Positions 46,232 to 56,679 of a DNA stretch of 64,000 nucleotides are shown one piece after another. The notes under the pieces are model-generated. The model was not told where the DNA came from. It saw nothing but the letters and a program-made list of their open reading frames with translations, and searched no databases. Positions within the stretch are counted from its first letter, which is position 1. Every line of letters begins with the position of its first letter. The DNA is from Deltaproteobacteria bacterium ADurb.Bin207 (GTDB lineage: Bacteria > Myxococcota_A > Polyangia > Polyangiales > Polyangiaceae): contig MWCO01000001.1 in the NCBI GenBank assembly GCA_002070115.1, positions 62,001-126,000 of the forward strand, written 5' to 3'. The position numbers and the translations under genes were made by a program.

Positions 46232-47737
46232 CATCGCCCAGCGAGCCGATAGATTCGTCACCATCGCCGCGGTCGGATGCCCATGCTGCCAATCGCCTCC
46301 TTCACAGGCGCTGCCCCCAAGGTCCAAATGCACGAAAGGCAACGGCGTTCGCGAATCACCCCCATGCTGTTCGAGCCCCGACGCCCGCAGCAAAAACGCG
46401 GCGGGAAATTGATGTCCTCGCTCCGTGGCCGACGATGGCGCGTTGTTGCATTGGAGCACATCGTCTGCCTTTGTCCTCGGACGAATGAAATCGAAGTCCT
46501 CCCGTCGCAATCTGGATAGCTCGACAGGATCCGCCCATTGATCGCCCAGGCTGGCAAGACCCGCGGCAAGACGAAGCTTTCGCGCGGGACCGTTTTCGAT
46601 GGCGACCGTATAAGGGCCCACGGCTCGGGCCGCATGACCCGTAAGCGTTGCTACCGACAATAGGATCGGAGCCCGCGCCTCGAGGGCCCTGTGCCGCAAA
46701 TGAGACAATAAATCCGCCAATACCAGACGTCCTTCCGCATCCGTATTGCCCACCCGAACCCGTACTCCCGCATGCGACGTAAGGATTTCATCGGATACAT
46801 ACGCGTTCGCGCCAATGCTATTTCGGACCAGGCCGAGTTCAGCGACGACGCGCCGACCCGCGGGGGCCAACGCGGCCAACGTGCGAATGAATCCCGCGAC
46901 CGTGGCCGCTCCCCCCTTGTCCCGACTCATCCCCGTGCCCGCAAGAAGAAGCGTCTCCCGAATATCCCCCGCCCCCTCGTAACAAAGACGAAGCACACAA
47001 GGCCGATGCCGTGGCACCGCCGAAGAGGCCCGAGCCACCGCTGCCAATAGTGGGTAGGAATTTTGAATTTCATCATTGTTATCAATTAGTTGCACCTTGA
47101 CCGCCGTGTGAGCGAACGCGTCTCGGCAATGCTCCGCAAAAGCCATGGGCGTCATCCGCTCAGGCTCCGTACCCGCCAAGTCCCGCGCCAAACGACGCCC
47201 GGTTTCGATAGCCGATACCGTTTCGATGATCCGTGCTCCCTGTGCCCCCGTCGAAGCGGCGAATCCAAGATGAGTCATAGGTTCCAATTCCTGTTCGCCT
47301 CGCACTTGCCGTGCCTCCAACGGCTCCCACAATCCCTCGAGCGCGCCGAGCAACGATACTTCGAGCGCGTGGTCATAAGGGCCATCCACGGGCACCCGCG
47401 GCACCAACAACAATGGACGCCTGGCCCCCGCATCTCGCGCCCTTCGCACTCCCGCCTTCGCGGCATCGCCATAACGCCGCACATCGTCCCAATCCCGTTG
47501 AATTGGCCCTGTCGGCGCAATCACCAATCGCCCTCCTGCCACCTGTTTCGTATGAACCATCGTGACTTCTTTGCCCACGCGTTCGTCCACCTCCGCCGCC
47601 GCGCGAATCGGCCCATACACAGCCGTCAAGTCCGTCAAGTTCAAGGTCGGGGTTACGACAACCACCGCATCCCAGTTCTTGGAGTCCACAGAGCTTAGCG
47701 ATCCATCAGAAACTTCGATCAACGTAGGAATGGCCAC
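46223..47737 (-). CDS. M17 leucyl aminopeptidase homologue lacking first metal-ligand segment
   Basis: The 504-residue protein has the M17 fold: an N-terminal domain and the C-terminal catalytic domain with NTDAEGRLVLADLL at 331-344, which holds two metal ligands and the catalytic Arg. Active members also carry a GKG-x-x-x-D-x-GG loop and a Lys about 20 residues before the next Asp. Here LLLAGTGMSRDKGG at about 263-276 joins the two ends, and the loop with its Lys, Asp and second Lys is missing. Asp273 remains. The protein should therefore be impaired or have another role. It starts at GTG 47737. The end HLDLGGSA is otherwise normal for the family. Confidence 0.88.
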   Translation of the reverse strand: MAIPTLIEVSDGSLSSVDSKNWDAVVVVTPTLNLTDLTAVYGPIRAAAEVDERVGKEVTMVHTKQVAGGRLVIAPTGPIQRDWDDVRRYGDAAKAGVRRARDAGARRPLLLVPRVPVDGPYDHALEVSLLGALEGLWEPLEARQVRGEQELEPMTHLGFAASTGAQGARIIETVSAIETGRRLARDLAGTEPERMTPMAFAEHCRDAFAHTAVKVQLIDNNDEIQNSYPLLAAVARASSAVPRHRPCVLRLCYEGAGDIRETLLLAGTGMSRDKGGAATVAGFIRTLAALAPAGRRVVAELGLVRNSIGANAYVSDEILTSHAGVRVRVGNTDAEGRLVLADLLSHLRHRALEARAPILLSVATLTGHAARAVGPYTVAIENGPARKLRLAAGLASLGDQWADPVELSRLRREDFDFIRPRTKADDVLQCNNAPSSATERGHQFPAAFLLRASGLEQHGGDSRTPLPFVHLDLGGSACEGGDWQHGHPTAAMVTNLSARWAMDR

Positions 47738-47758
47738 TTGTTCACTACCTCCAGCAAT

Positions 47759-48033
47759 TCACACCGTAGTACACGCTCTCGTAAGTTGGTACCGCCCGGT
47801 GACCTCGTCACGACGATAAACGGCCGACGCCTCGATGGAACCGCTCAGCGCCACCCCGGGCAACACCAAGCGCCACAAGCCGATCAGGTCCTTGCACCCA
47901 TGCCCTTGCCGGTGCCGCCGCTGGAATGCAGAATCATCGAACCAGTGATTTCACGCGGATTGTTGCCCTTCCTCCAGAACCACAGGGGCTGTTGTCCCGC
48001 CGGGATCAAGACGGATCGCTCGTTGCGCCACAT
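47759..48033 (-). pseudogene. Small gene broken by a single-base frameshift
   Basis: Two adjacent frames each read as ordinary protein with GC-rich third positions. From ATG 48033, MWRNERSVLIPAGQQPLWFW continues to GTGKGMGAR, then meets a stop at 47884. The next frame, from there to a stop at 47759-47761, reads LIGLWRLVLPGVALSGSIEA and DEVTGRYQLTRACTTV. Total length 275 bases is one short of a multiple of three. Joined, they give about 92 residues of unrecognised sequence. It lies between the large lipoprotein and the aminopeptidase genes, same direction. It may be a real frameshift or a sequence error. Confidence 0.45.
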
Positions 48034-48151
48034 CGGGGAGAGCGTCGATGCCGTGGGATTGGGGGGCCGTGAGATGACTTTTTTACAAATAAGTATTTGA
48101 AAATAAAGACAAATTTGGTTTTCCGGGCCAAAGGGAAGGCCGCGGTGCCTC

Positions 48152-51064
48152 TCAAGGATCACGTTCCGCAGGTTCATCGTCCGCAAAACAGACCAGCTCA
48201 TGCTTGCGATCGCTTTGCGAATCCCATACCGCCATGGTGACCCCCTCCGAGCCCGCCCCTTTCGGAAGCCGCTCGGTCCCGACTTCGCGCTCGGTCGCCC
48301 GTCCTGTCATGGCTTCCACACAAATTCGATCGCCACTAACTCGAAGACGCAGCCGCACACTACTTCCAAACGCCCCCCCCGAACGCAATCGAAGACGCGG
48401 CGATACCGGCATTTGCGTGTCCACCAGCCAACCGTTTTGCCCGGGAGCACAACGTGGCGGAAAACGTCCGTGCAAGTCTGTGGGCCCACCATCCTGAATC
48501 GGCATCGTTTCGCCCGTTTTCGTATCGATCGGAAGCGCAAAATACCTCGACACCCCATCGCCATCCATGGCGGTGCCCCATAACGCAATCCCTGGCCCAT
48601 AGACTCGTCGGACAAGTTGTAATCTGTCGAATTGTTGATGAATGATGCGGGGATAGGTGCCAATTTTCTCAATATTTCCCGTGGCATCCACTTCGTGTAC
48701 GTCGACGAAGCCACCCCCTTGACCACTCAATAAGTACCATTGGTCTTCCGAACGCACGGCCGATTGAACCATGGGAAGCCATTGCGCGCCGGAACCAAAC
48801 GCCAAAGGAGTTCGCCCTTCCGTAAGGCCAAAAATTTGGCATTGGTTGCGCCCCGGACACCAGCCAAGCACTGCCGAACGCCCCGCGGGATCCAACACCG
48901 CGGTTCGAACGGCGTTCAGATACATCGAAGCCAACGTGATATCGGACCATGGCGATACCGTTTCCATCGTGGTCACCGGCATTCCCACCGGATCGAACGG
49001 ATCGTCAAAAGCAACCACCCATCGTCCCACACGCCCCCAATCGGCGTCTTTTGCCCCCCAAGCAAAGGACTTGAACCGGAAATCGCCATAATCACGCCCC
49101 CCGGCCACGCCTACCTGATCCGCGCTCAGAGGCGGGGTGGGCATGGGTCCAAAAGCGAACCAGCCTCGGGAAGCAGATATATGGGGAAAAGATAGGGTTG
49201 TGGCAGAAGCTGGCCGTGGTATCGCCGCGGGCGAAGCGCGTCCTGTTGGGCTGCACACCATCCGCAAGGGAAGATACCGGTGGGAGGAGGGGTAAAGGGT
49301 CTGAGCGGACGTCCGGGCTTCCTGTAATTCATCTGTTTTCGCGGACTTACCCCAACCGAGGCGCAACCATCCCTCCACCGCGCAGCCCACGGCAGAACAC
49401 CCTTGCCGCCCCTTTTCGTCCGTCAATGGGGCGAAAGGCAAAACAACCTCTCGCCACGTCCGTCCACCATCCGTTGTTTCCAACCCCTTGCCATCCCGCC
49501 GCCAGACCAACCCCAGAGGACCCGATAGAAGCATTCTGCCCGATGTTTGTATGTCCCCTGCTTCTACCTTTCCATCCAACCCGATCCGCAATCCGACAAC
49601 CGGTCCGCCTCCTTCCACCCACACGCCCACCGAGCCCGGTTCGAGTTCGATGGCCCCTTGCATCCAAAGCCCGTTTTGCGCCAGCGCGCGCTGTTTGGGC
49701 GTCAACGTGTCGAGATATAAGGTTTTTGTCGTGGTCCGCTCGCCTTCGATGACGACAAGACGAGCTTCCGCCCCCGGACGTGGCGCAATGACAACGACGA
49801 TTTTCCCATCGGCCATTCCCACCACGCGCTCCGCTCCAATATCCCCTCGAAATAGTAGCTGTCGAAATGCTCCCGACCGTCCCCGCACACAATAGGGCTG
49901 CATCCCCGTCGGCACCGCGGTAGCGGGACACGGACCCCTGACCACCAACACCCCATTGCCACTCGAATAGACAGCCCTCGGCGCGGGATCCTGGAATACC
50001 GCCTGCAGCGCGTACGACGGATCCACCGCGTAGATAGTCGTTGCTCCTTGCCGTTGGCCGCATACAAACCCTATCCCCGTTCCGAGACGCACGCCCTGGC
50101 ATTCGGTATAAGAGTCCGGATAGGCGTCGGCGATGGTGCGAACGATGGAACCATCCTGCATGGATATTTCGAGCAGCTTTCCCCCTTCGGCCACGAGGAC
50201 ATGCGACGATGACAGGGGGATTCCGCGCTCGACCGCGAGCCGAAGAGGGTGTCGACGCACCGCGGACGAAGGGGTTTCCCGCGTGGGCGGTGGAGGCGGC
50301 GTTTCGAACGTCAACCGGCCATCGGCCTCGATGGCTACGACATTTCCGGCTTTTTGTGTGTGAATCAGGATACGATCGGCATCCAGCGCCAGGGAACTTA
50401 CCGTGTCTTCGAGAGCAATGGGGATCCAACTGGAACCGGCGTCGAACGTGATCAGTGGGCCTTGCAGGTCCGCCACGACAACCCCCCTCCAGGCGTCGGC
50501 AAAAATCATCGATCCTTTGCCCACCGGCATCGGCAACGGCCCCAATGGACGAAGCTTACCGGATGCCAAATCGACCGCTACCGTCGCAATGTTGCTTCTA
50601 CGACCGCTGAGATACAGACGGTCGAAGCCCGCTACGGCCGTATCGTACCTGCCCATGATCCGTAAGATGGGTTCGAGCGGAGAGACCCAGTCTTCGGCGC
50701 GCCAAAGCTGCGTCTGCCCGGTCGTGGCGCTGGCAAATAAGAACCCACCTCCGAGACGTGACGGTAACGACAAAACCGTCAATTCGGAGCGCCCTGCCGG
50801 CAGCAGGTCGGGAGCTTTTTGAATCGAACCATCAGGACGTTCCCGCAGACGCATCTGCAACGTCAAAAAAAGACGGGAACCATCGGGCTCGATGTCATAG
50901 GGGCGCTGGGATTCGAGATCCGGAATCCATCGAGGCGCTTCGATATATTGGGGAATCGATGGGAAAGAAGGGCTGGGCGGGCTGGTTTTGGGCGGCGCTT
51001 TCCATGGACCACAGGCCGGTTCGCATAACGTCAACGCAACCAGGCCAAGGAACCAACGACGCAT
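48152..51064 (-). CDS. Large beta-rich secreted or lipoprotein, BNR-like
   Basis: The protein has about 970 residues. The N-terminus MRRWFLGLVALTLCEPACG is a signal sequence; the Cys pair may be lipidated, but the lipobox is poor. The rest is repeated short beta strands, as in propellers, with WRRDGKGLETTDGGRTW typical of BNR/Asp-box or Ycf48-like blades. A motif, CSAVGCAVEGWLRLGWG near residue 575, looks like those in large secreted proteins of Polyangiales. I use ATG 51064 since the longer start (51103) has no signal. Function unknown. It is divergent from a small gene at 51151. Confidence 0.75.
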   Translation of the reverse strand: MRRWFLGLVALTLCEPACGPWKAPPKTSPPSPSFPSIPQYIEAPRWIPDLESQRPYDIEPDGSRLFLTLQMRLRERPDGSIQKAPDLLPAGRSELTVLSLPSRLGGGFLFASATTGQTQLWRAEDWVSPLEPILRIMGRYDTAVAGFDRLYLSGRRSNIATVAVDLASGKLRPLGPLPMPVGKGSMIFADAWRGVVVADLQGPLITFDAGSSWIPIALEDTVSSLALDADRILIHTQKAGNVVAIEADGRLTFETPPPPPTRETPSSAVRRHPLRLAVERGIPLSSSHVLVAEGGKLLEISMQDGSIVRTIADAYPDSYTECQGVRLGTGIGFVCGQRQGATTIYAVDPSYALQAVFQDPAPRAVYSSGNGVLVVRGPCPATAVPTGMQPYCVRGRSGAFRQLLFRGDIGAERVVGMADGKIVVVIAPRPGAEARLVVIEGERTTTKTLYLDTLTPKQRALAQNGLWMQGAIELEPGSVGVWVEGGGPVVGLRIGLDGKVEAGDIQTSGRMLLSGPLGLVWRRDGKGLETTDGGRTWREVVLPFAPLTDEKGRQGCSAVGCAVEGWLRLGWGKSAKTDELQEARTSAQTLYPSSHRYLPLRMVCSPTGRASPAAIPRPASATTLSFPHISASRGWFAFGPMPTPPLSADQVGVAGGRDYGDFRFKSFAWGAKDADWGRVGRWVVAFDDPFDPVGMPVTTMETVSPWSDITLASMYLNAVRTAVLDPAGRSAVLGWCPGRNQCQIFGLTEGRTPLAFGSGAQWLPMVQSAVRSEDQWYLLSGQGGGFVDVHEVDATGNIEKIGTYPRIIHQQFDRLQLVRRVYGPGIALWGTAMDGDGVSRYFALPIDTKTGETMPIQDGGPTDLHGRFPPRCAPGQNGWLVDTQMPVSPRLRLRSGGAFGSSVRLRLRVSGDRICVEAMTGRATEREVGTERLPKGAGSEGVTMAVWDSQSDRKHELVCFADDEPAERDP

Positions 51065-51150
51065 GATCGCATGGTAGCGCGTTCCCAAGCTTGGTGTACT
51101 CATTGCCGGACCTCGAATCGCATGTTATCGCAATGGCGTAAGGATGGCTC

Positions 51151-51450
51151 GTGATTGATCTGGAAGGGTTGGTTGAGCAAATCGATTTGATTTCATCACG
51201 ATATGTGGATGAAATCACACGGGATTGGGATCGGCAGCTCCAGCGATATTTTGTGGATCTGCGCAAAGATCCCCGCCCCCTTTCCGCTCCTTATCGTCCG
51301 GCCAATACCAACGGCTCCATTTTGCTCGACAAGTATGCCTACTTCGCAACTTCCGAAGCGGTCCACTCGCTGGGGTGGCAGCAGGTCATGACTTTGATTG
51401 CGCTGGGTGTGGTGACGGAAGGAGATCCGCTATTCCGTTCTTCTCAGTGA
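51151..51450 (+). CDS. Small hypothetical protein
   Basis: This is a 99-residue soluble protein without signal or membrane segment and of no known family. It is mostly helical in its first 40 residues (DLEGLVEQIDLISSRYVDEI) with many charged residues, then a Pro-rich middle. The start is GTG 51151, with GGATGG a few bases before. The codons look like neighbouring genes. It lies between the divergent large lipoprotein and the convergent small lipoprotein. The call rests on codon bias and the ribosome site only. Confidence 0.55.
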   Translation: MIDLEGLVEQIDLISSRYVDEITRDWDRQLQRYFVDLRKDPRPLSAPYRPANTNGSILLDKYAYFATSEAVHSLGWQQVMTLIALGVVTEGDPLFRSSQ

Positions 51451-51477
51451 TGGGGAATTTGAAAAGTGCAATAAAAT

Positions 51478-51798
51478 TCAGCGGTTGACTGTGGTCGGGG
51501 AGGACTTTTGCTGGGTACCGTCCCATGGATCCGGTTGAGGTTTTGCCGGGTCCGAGGGCGCGGATTGTGGTGAAACGCTCGGGCCTATCATTGAACGGGA
51601 AGTCGAAGGATCCGAAGCCGAAGGGTCGGAAGTATCGACACCATCGTTTCCTCGGAAGGAATCTGGTTGGACACCACGGATGGCTTCGGAGGTCGAAGCG
51701 ATATCCTCTTGCGCTTCTTCGTCGAGAGGCGCCACCAGGCAACTTGTCAGGCCGAATGCGGATGCCATCAGCCCCATGATGAGTTTCCGAACCATCAT
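51478..51798 (-). CDS. Small lipoprotein coupled to the sigma-54 activator
   Basis: The 106-residue protein has a good lipoprotein signal ([19 protein letters not shown]; Cys at about residue 20) followed by a disordered Ser/Pro/Asp-rich mature part without folded domains. The start overlaps the sigma-54 activator stop as ATGA, which suggests coupled translation. It may be a structural or sensing partner of that regulator, but this is inference. I recognise no family. Confidence 0.75.
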   Translation of the reverse strand: MMVRKLIMGLMASAFGLTSCLVAPLDEEAQEDIASTSEAIRGVQPDSFRGNDGVDTSDPSASDPSTSRSMIGPSVSPQSAPSDPAKPQPDPWDGTQQKSSPTTVNR

Positions 51799-54700
51799 GA
51801 TGGATCCTCCAACAACCCTTCCAGCAGGGAGTATTGTTTGACGAGTTGAGACAACCGAGGCCGCTTCATTCCCAGCAGGGCAGCGGCGCGCGTGATGTTT
51901 CCTTCCGAATCAGCCAGCGCTTGTCGGATGCACTCGCGTTCGATATTCCGTTTGAGATCCGACAGGCTCGTGCCTTGCGTGCGGATCTGGTCATAAGCAA
52001 GACGCAATGTTTGGTGATGGCTATCGACGGTGGGAACCGAGGATGGCGCGGATACCGTCAACGGTGAAGTGGGAGTCGATACGGGCTCGATGGACGTGGG
52101 GATGTGTTCGAGCACGGAATGGACTGAGATTTCCTGTGTTTCCGAGAACAAGCTTGCCGCGCGCAATACGTTGTCCAACTCACGCACGTTGCCGGGCCAT
52201 CGGTGACGATGCAGCAGAGCCAAGGCATCGGCCGAAAGGTGTTTAACCTTTTCGCCTCGTTCGGTGGCGATTTGTTCAAGCAGATGCTGGGCGATCTGGT
52301 TCAAGTCGGACAAGCGCTCCCGAAGGGGCGACACGCGCAGTGTCACGCCACTGAGCCGATAGAACAAATCTTCCCGGAAATTGCCTTGCGCCACCATGGC
52401 AGCCAAGTCGCGATGGGTAGCGCAAACCACACGGACGTTGGCGTGTAACGTGGCTCCTCCTCCCACGCGTTCGTAGGTGCCATCTTGCAACACCCGCAGA
52501 AGAGCCACCTGGGTTTTCGGCGAGATATCCCCGATTTCGTCCAAAAACAGCGTTCCGCCTTCCGCCACTTCGAAGCGCCCACGACGTCGTGCCGTTGCAC
52601 CCGTAAAAGCCCCTTTTTCATGGCCGAATAGTTCCGATAGCAGAAGCGTATCGACGAGGGCGGCACAATTGACTTTGACCAAGGGGCCGGAACGACGATC
52701 GCTTCGATGGTGCAAAGCCTCTGCAATCAGCTCTTTGCCGGTGCCGCTCTCGCCCAATACCAACACGGGGGCATTGGATTTGGCTACTTTTTCCACGGCT
52801 GCAAGCAAGCGCAGCACGGTGGGATGCCTTCCGATGAAACGACAGGGCTCCAATCGCGTAGCGTCTTTGTCGGCAGCCGGTCGAACGGAGTCCGTATCCG
52901 ATGACGTTTCCGATTCCCCTTTTCGGATCGCATCTTCAACCGCCATGAGCCGATGCATGTCGCGTCGCGCCAGGTAGCGCGCTTGCAAAGCCGAAGGCAG
53001 GGCACCAACGATATGATCACGAATCCGTTTGGCTTCCTCAAGGCTCCGTCGCGCATCCTGCGCTCGACCATCGATGCGATGTAGCTCCGCAATCAAAAGA
53101 TGAGCATCACGCAACAAGTCCTCGTCGTTGGCTTGCCTGGCCTTATCGAGGGCCTCGCTTGCAAGTTGCCTTGGATCCTGTCCTGCCGCTTGCGAAAGCT
53201 TTGCCTGTAGCCACGCGATTTCCGCGCGCGCATACGGCTCGCTGGCATGCGGTTGCGCAAGCTCGATCGCACGCGCAGCTCGCTGCACATCACCGTCTTC
53301 CAAAGCAATTCTTGCTTCTACGCGGTGGCACTCGCCCATCATGGCCCCATCGCTGGACCCCGAACCATTCGCAAGGGCGACCCCGATTTGCCGACTGGCT
53401 TCGAACGTATCGCCATGGGCGAGCCGGATTCGAGCCGCCACGAGGGCAAAATGAGCCACTCGCGTGGGGGGAAGGGCGGGACGCAAGGCTTGCTGTCCGA
53501 AAGCGAGCGTATGTTCTGCTTCCTTGAGCAGCCCGAGCCGAAGACGCAATTCCGCCAGATTGGTGATGAGCCGTGCTAGCCCAACTTTATCCCCAAGCTT
53601 ACGGCGTGCGTCGATGGCCGCTTCGAGAAGATCGATGGCTTGCGGATAATCGTGGCGGTCGATCGCCAGCACCGCGAGGTTCGACAAGGCGAAAGCGGTG
53701 GCTCGATGGTCTCGGCGAGCGGTGGCATCTTCGAGCACTTGTTCGAGGATGGCTCGAGCCGTTTCTCCTTGGCCTCGGGAAAGCAAAGCGATGGCCCGGT
53801 TCACCCGCGCCCGGACGACGCCGAGATACAAACCGGCCGCCGCTGCCGCATTTTCATTTTCCGAAAAATGCGCCTCCGCCTCAGACCAACACGATCGAGC
53901 CAACAATATCTTTCCTAACGTATTGCTCGCTTCCAAGCGAACCGCAGGCGATGTCGAGCAAATACCCGCTTCCCGTGCATGACGGCTCGCTCGATCGAGA
54001 TCACCCACCGTATAAGCCACTTCCGCCAGTTGTGCGAGAACCCCGCCCCGCTCTTCATCCGTCGCACATCGAGAATACGCCCGCTCCAATGCCACACGCG
54101 CCCCTACCACATCCCCCCGCGCCAGCAACGCTCGCCCTAGCGCGAAATGAGCTTCGAATGGCGCCGATACATCACCACCGCCAGCAATATGCGCAAGCTC
54201 CAACGAAGCCTCGATATCATCTCGATCGAGCGCCAACTCCGCCGCGAACAAGGCTTGCGAACGACGCTGCTCGAGGGGCATGCGACGCAACGCATTGCTC
54301 CAGCCTTCCCAAATATCACGCCTCGCCAACCCATCATCGAGCGCGATCATCGCTTCGGATAAACAGCTTTCGCTTTGCTCTTTGCACCCCGCGCGCGCGT
54401 ATAACACGCCCGCCCTCGCCAATGCCCAGGGCTCGTGCGAAAGCTTGGACCGAAGGGCCTCGGCCACCTGTCGATAATCCTCTGCTGTAGGCTCGTGCTC
54501 GATCGCATGCGCCTGGAGCGTGAGACTGATATGACCACCATGCTCCCGTATCGCCGCGGCTTCGCGCAATTCCTCCCACGATCGTGGTGAACCAAGAATA
54601 GTCATCCATCGCGAAGGCCACGATCGTCCCGTCAACCGAAGCCGCGCGAGAAGCCCTCGGGTCTGCTCGCCCAACGATGGAAAATCTCCTGTAAAAACAG

Positions 54701-55298
54701 GGGGTTTCTGCTGATCCGCCCAGGACCACCAAGCGTCGAGTTCGGCGATGGACTCACACGTGGTCCGCGATGCTGCCTCCTGGATCATCGCTTCCCACCA
54801 AATATCGAAATCTTCCCGAGACCCATCGACTTGGATCATCTTCGGGGATCCCAATCGTTCCTGCTCTTGTCCCCATTGGATCATCACCACGAGACAAGAA
54901 GCCATGCGCTCCAACTCGACCCGAACCGTATGATCCCAACCTCCGGGCGGCACTTGCCCCACCACCACAATCACGCCACGGCCGCATGCTTTCACCAAAA
55001 CTCGCGCCGCTTCACAGGGATCCGCGGGCACCTCGAGCACTCCAAGCTGCATACACGCATCCCGCCAACACGAGTCCGCCTGCGCGTATACACTGATTGC
55101 CTTTCGCTGGTGCGCCTCACTCCTACGAAGAATATGACGCTCGACCGCCGAGGCTACCTCTACCGTGGGAACCCACACGGATACCACACCCCGGCTTTCC
55201 GAACCGCACACGAAACCGTCGACGGCCAACAGACCAGACGGTTGATGCTCCTGCTGCACGGCAGGCAGAGCACCCGCGGGCCAAAGGGGCGATACCAC
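51795..55298 (-). CDS. Sigma-54-dependent activator with long TPR-like N-terminus
   Basis: The 1167-residue protein has an N-terminal region of unknown fold (about 1-250), then about 550 residues of helical TPR-like repeats (e.g. [40 protein letters not shown]). A complete sigma-54 interaction AAA domain follows (about 840-1060): Walker A GESGTGKE, the sigma-54-contact loop GAFTGA, Walker [11 protein letters not shown]. The C-terminus is a Fis-type helix-turn-helix ([19 protein letters not shown]). No receiver domain is present, so the TPR array probably senses protein signals, as in myxobacterial enhancer-binding proteins. Start GTG 55298 is uncertain because the frame is open to 55478. It is coupled to the small lipoprotein. 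Confidence 0.92.
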   Translation of the reverse strand: MVSPLWPAGALPAVQQEHQPSGLLAVDGFVCGSESRGVVSVWVPTVEVASAVERHILRRSEAHQRKAISVYAQADSCWRDACMQLGVLEVPADPCEAARVLVKACGRGVIVVVGQVPPGGWDHTVRVELERMASCLVVMIQWGQEQERLGSPKMIQVDGSREDFDIWWEAMIQEAASRTTCESIAELDAWWSWADQQKPPVFTGDFPSLGEQTRGLLARLRLTGRSWPSRWMTILGSPRSWEELREAAAIREHGGHISLTLQAHAIEHEPTAEDYRQVAEALRSKLSHEPWALARAGVLYARAGCKEQSESCLSEAMIALDDGLARRDIWEGWSNALRRMPLEQRRSQALFAAELALDRDDIEASLELAHIAGGGDVSAPFEAHFALGRALLARGDVVGARVALERAYSRCATDEERGGVLAQLAEVAYTVGDLDRASRHAREAGICSTSPAVRLEASNTLGKILLARSCWSEAEAHFSENENAAAAAGLYLGVVRARVNRAIALLSRGQGETARAILEQVLEDATARRDHRATAFALSNLAVLAIDRHDYPQAIDLLEAAIDARRKLGDKVGLARLITNLAELRLRLGLLKEAEHTLAFGQQALRPALPPTRVAHFALVAARIRLAHGDTFEASRQIGVALANGSGSSDGAMMGECHRVEARIALEDGDVQRAARAIELAQPHASEPYARAEIAWLQAKLSQAAGQDPRQLASEALDKARQANDEDLLRDAHLLIAELHRIDGRAQDARRSLEEAKRIRDHIVGALPSALQARYLARRDMHRLMAVEDAIRKGESETSSDTDSVRPAADKDATRLEPCRFIGRHPTVLRLLAAVEKVAKSNAPVLVLGESGTGKELIAEALHHRSDRRSGPLVKVNCAALVDTLLLSELFGHEKGAFTGATARRRGRFEVAEGGTLFLDEIGDISPKTQVALLRVLQDGTYERVGGGATLHANVRVVCATHRDLAAMVAQGNFREDLFYRLSGVTLRVSPLRERLSDLNQIAQHLLEQIATERGEKVKHLSADALALLHRHRWPGNVRELDNVLRAASLFSETQEISVHSVLEHIPTSIEPVSTPTSPLTVSAPSSVPTVDSHHQTLRLAYDQIRTQGTSLSDLKRNIERECIRQALADSEGNITRAAALLGMKRPRLSQLVKQYSLLEGLLEDPS

Positions 55299-55468
55299 GA
55301 TAACGTAGCCTACGCTCCCCGCCGGAGTCGTGCAACCGAGGAATTCGCTCGACGACCCAGAAACCCAACGCCCAATAACCCACGGGGCGCAAGCTTCGGA
55401 ACTCGAAGTGCGGGGCTCGGGATGTGGGTCAGAGCCCCACTCTGCCGGAATAAGTGCAAATATAATAA

Positions 55469-55481
55469 AATCAATTAGTTA
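55469..55481 (+). promoter_or_regulatory. Perfect IHF consensus word in divergent promoter region
   Basis: AATCAATTAGTTA matches WATCAANNNNTTR fully, between the sigma-54 activator and mnmA. The same core, ATCAATTAGTT, occurs inside the aminopeptidase gene near 47085. An IHF-like gene lies at 32273-32590. Binding is unproven. Confidence 0.35.
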
Positions 55482-55602
55482 CAACAGCAGGACTCAGGTT
55501 TTCGAAGCCGTACCCTGTCCACCCATCAGGGGACATCCCCTTGTCGAATCCCCTCCCGACGCCTATGAACCCGACCCAATCTCCGAGATTGCCGTACCAG
55601 CC

Positions 55603-56679
55603 GTGAACGATTCCTCCAAGTCCCGTATCGTCATCGCCATGAGCGGCGGGTTGGATTCGTCTGTCGCCGCGGCACGTTTGGTTGACGAGGGTTACGAAGT
55701 CATCGGGGTAACCCTTCATTTATGGGAAAACGCGGATCCGGCGCTGCAAAGCCGCTGCTGCGCGCCCGAGGACCGTCGCGACGCGCGTCGTGTGGCTGAT
55801 CAACTTGGCTTTCCACACTATACCCTCGACCGCAGAGAGCAATTCGGCAGGGAAATCGTCGAGCCGTTTGTCGACGCCTACCTGACAGGCCGAACGCCCA
55901 GCCCTTGTGGTCCGTGCAACGAGCGAATCAAAATCCCGGCACTGCTCCGGTTCGCCCAACTCATCGACGCGCCGTTCGTGGCGACGGGACATTACGCTAG
56001 GATTGTGGGCAAAGAGTCACCGCGTTTGGCCCGGGGAGTCGATCGGCGCAAAGACCAGAGCTATTTTTTGAGTACCCTCGATGCTTGCACGTTGCGTCGA
56101 CTACGACTTCCTCTTGGGCAAGACACCAAAGAGCAAGTACGGGCCGAGGCGATTCGTCGGGGATTGGTGGGTTCGAGCAAAGGAGAAAGCCAGGATTTAT
56201 GTTTCGTGCCGGACGGTTCTTATGCGCGATTCGTGGCGGAGCGAGCTGGTGAGCGGGTTCGTCCGGGGTGGGTCGTGGATGAGAACGGTCGACGATTGGC
56301 GCGTCACGAGGGAATTCACCACTTTACGTTGGGTCAACGCAAAGGGCTTGGGATTGCCGTGGGGCGTGCCGTGTTCGTCACACGAATCGATGCGGAGCAG
56401 GGGTTGGTGGTGGTGCAAGATGCGGGCGCGGGCCGTGTGACGGCGGTGACCATCGCTCGACCTACCCTGGCGCTGGGAGTGGAGCTTCCCGTTCACGCGG
56501 TGTTGCAGGTGAGGTACCGGGATGGCGGGGCAGCGGCATGGCTCGACATGACCGATGACGGTTGCGTGCGTGCCCGGTTCGACGAGCCCATTCGTTGTGC
56601 GAGTCCGGGGCAGCTTGCGGTGGCGTACGTGGATGATGAAGTGGTGCTCGGTGGGACGATCACGGCTTGTGAACACTGA
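55603..56679 (+). CDS. mnmA: tRNA-specific 2-thiouridylase
   Basis: The 358-residue protein has the PP-loop ATP site AMSGGLDSSVAA and the catalytic Cys pair in TPSPCGPCN and QDLCFVPDGSYA. The FTLGQRKGLGIA and KDQSYFLS motifs are also classic. MnmA puts sulfur on U34 of Lys, Glu and Gln tRNAs with the Tus/IscS relay. GTG 55603 gives a normal length; the open frame extends to 55330, but those residues look non-coding and overlap the divergent promoter. No clear ribosome site. The gene stands alone, and its partners are not in the window. Confidence 0.96.
   Translation: MNDSSKSRIVIAMSGGLDSSVAAARLVDEGYEVIGVTLHLWENADPALQSRCCAPEDRRDARRVADQLGFPHYTLDRREQFGREIVEPFVDAYLTGRTPSPCGPCNERIKIPALLRFAQLIDAPFVATGHYARIVGKESPRLARGVDRRKDQSYFLSTLDACTLRRLRLPLGQDTKEQVRAEAIRRGLVGSSKGESQDLCFVPDGSYARFVAERAGERVRPGWVVDENGRRLARHEGIHHFTLGQRKGLGIAVGRAVFVTRIDAEQGLVVVQDAGAGRVTAVTIARPTLALGVELPVHAVLQVRYRDGGAAAWLDMTDDGCVRARFDEPIRCASPGQLAVAYVDDEVVLGGTITACEH

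Noticed and set aside
49347-50429. Frame of about 360 codons within the large lipoprotein gene
   Set aside because: It has Arg/Gly-rich shadow composition, whereas the main frame has a signal peptide and blade motifs.
53573-54490. Rightward frame of about 305 codons antisense to the sigma-54 activator
   Set aside because: The opposite frame has unmistakable AAA and TPR features; this one is Pro/Arg-rich with no family.
55330-55602. N-terminal extension of mnmA
   Set aside because: MnmA has about 360 residues; the extra 91 codons lie in the divergent promoter region and have no conserved sequence.
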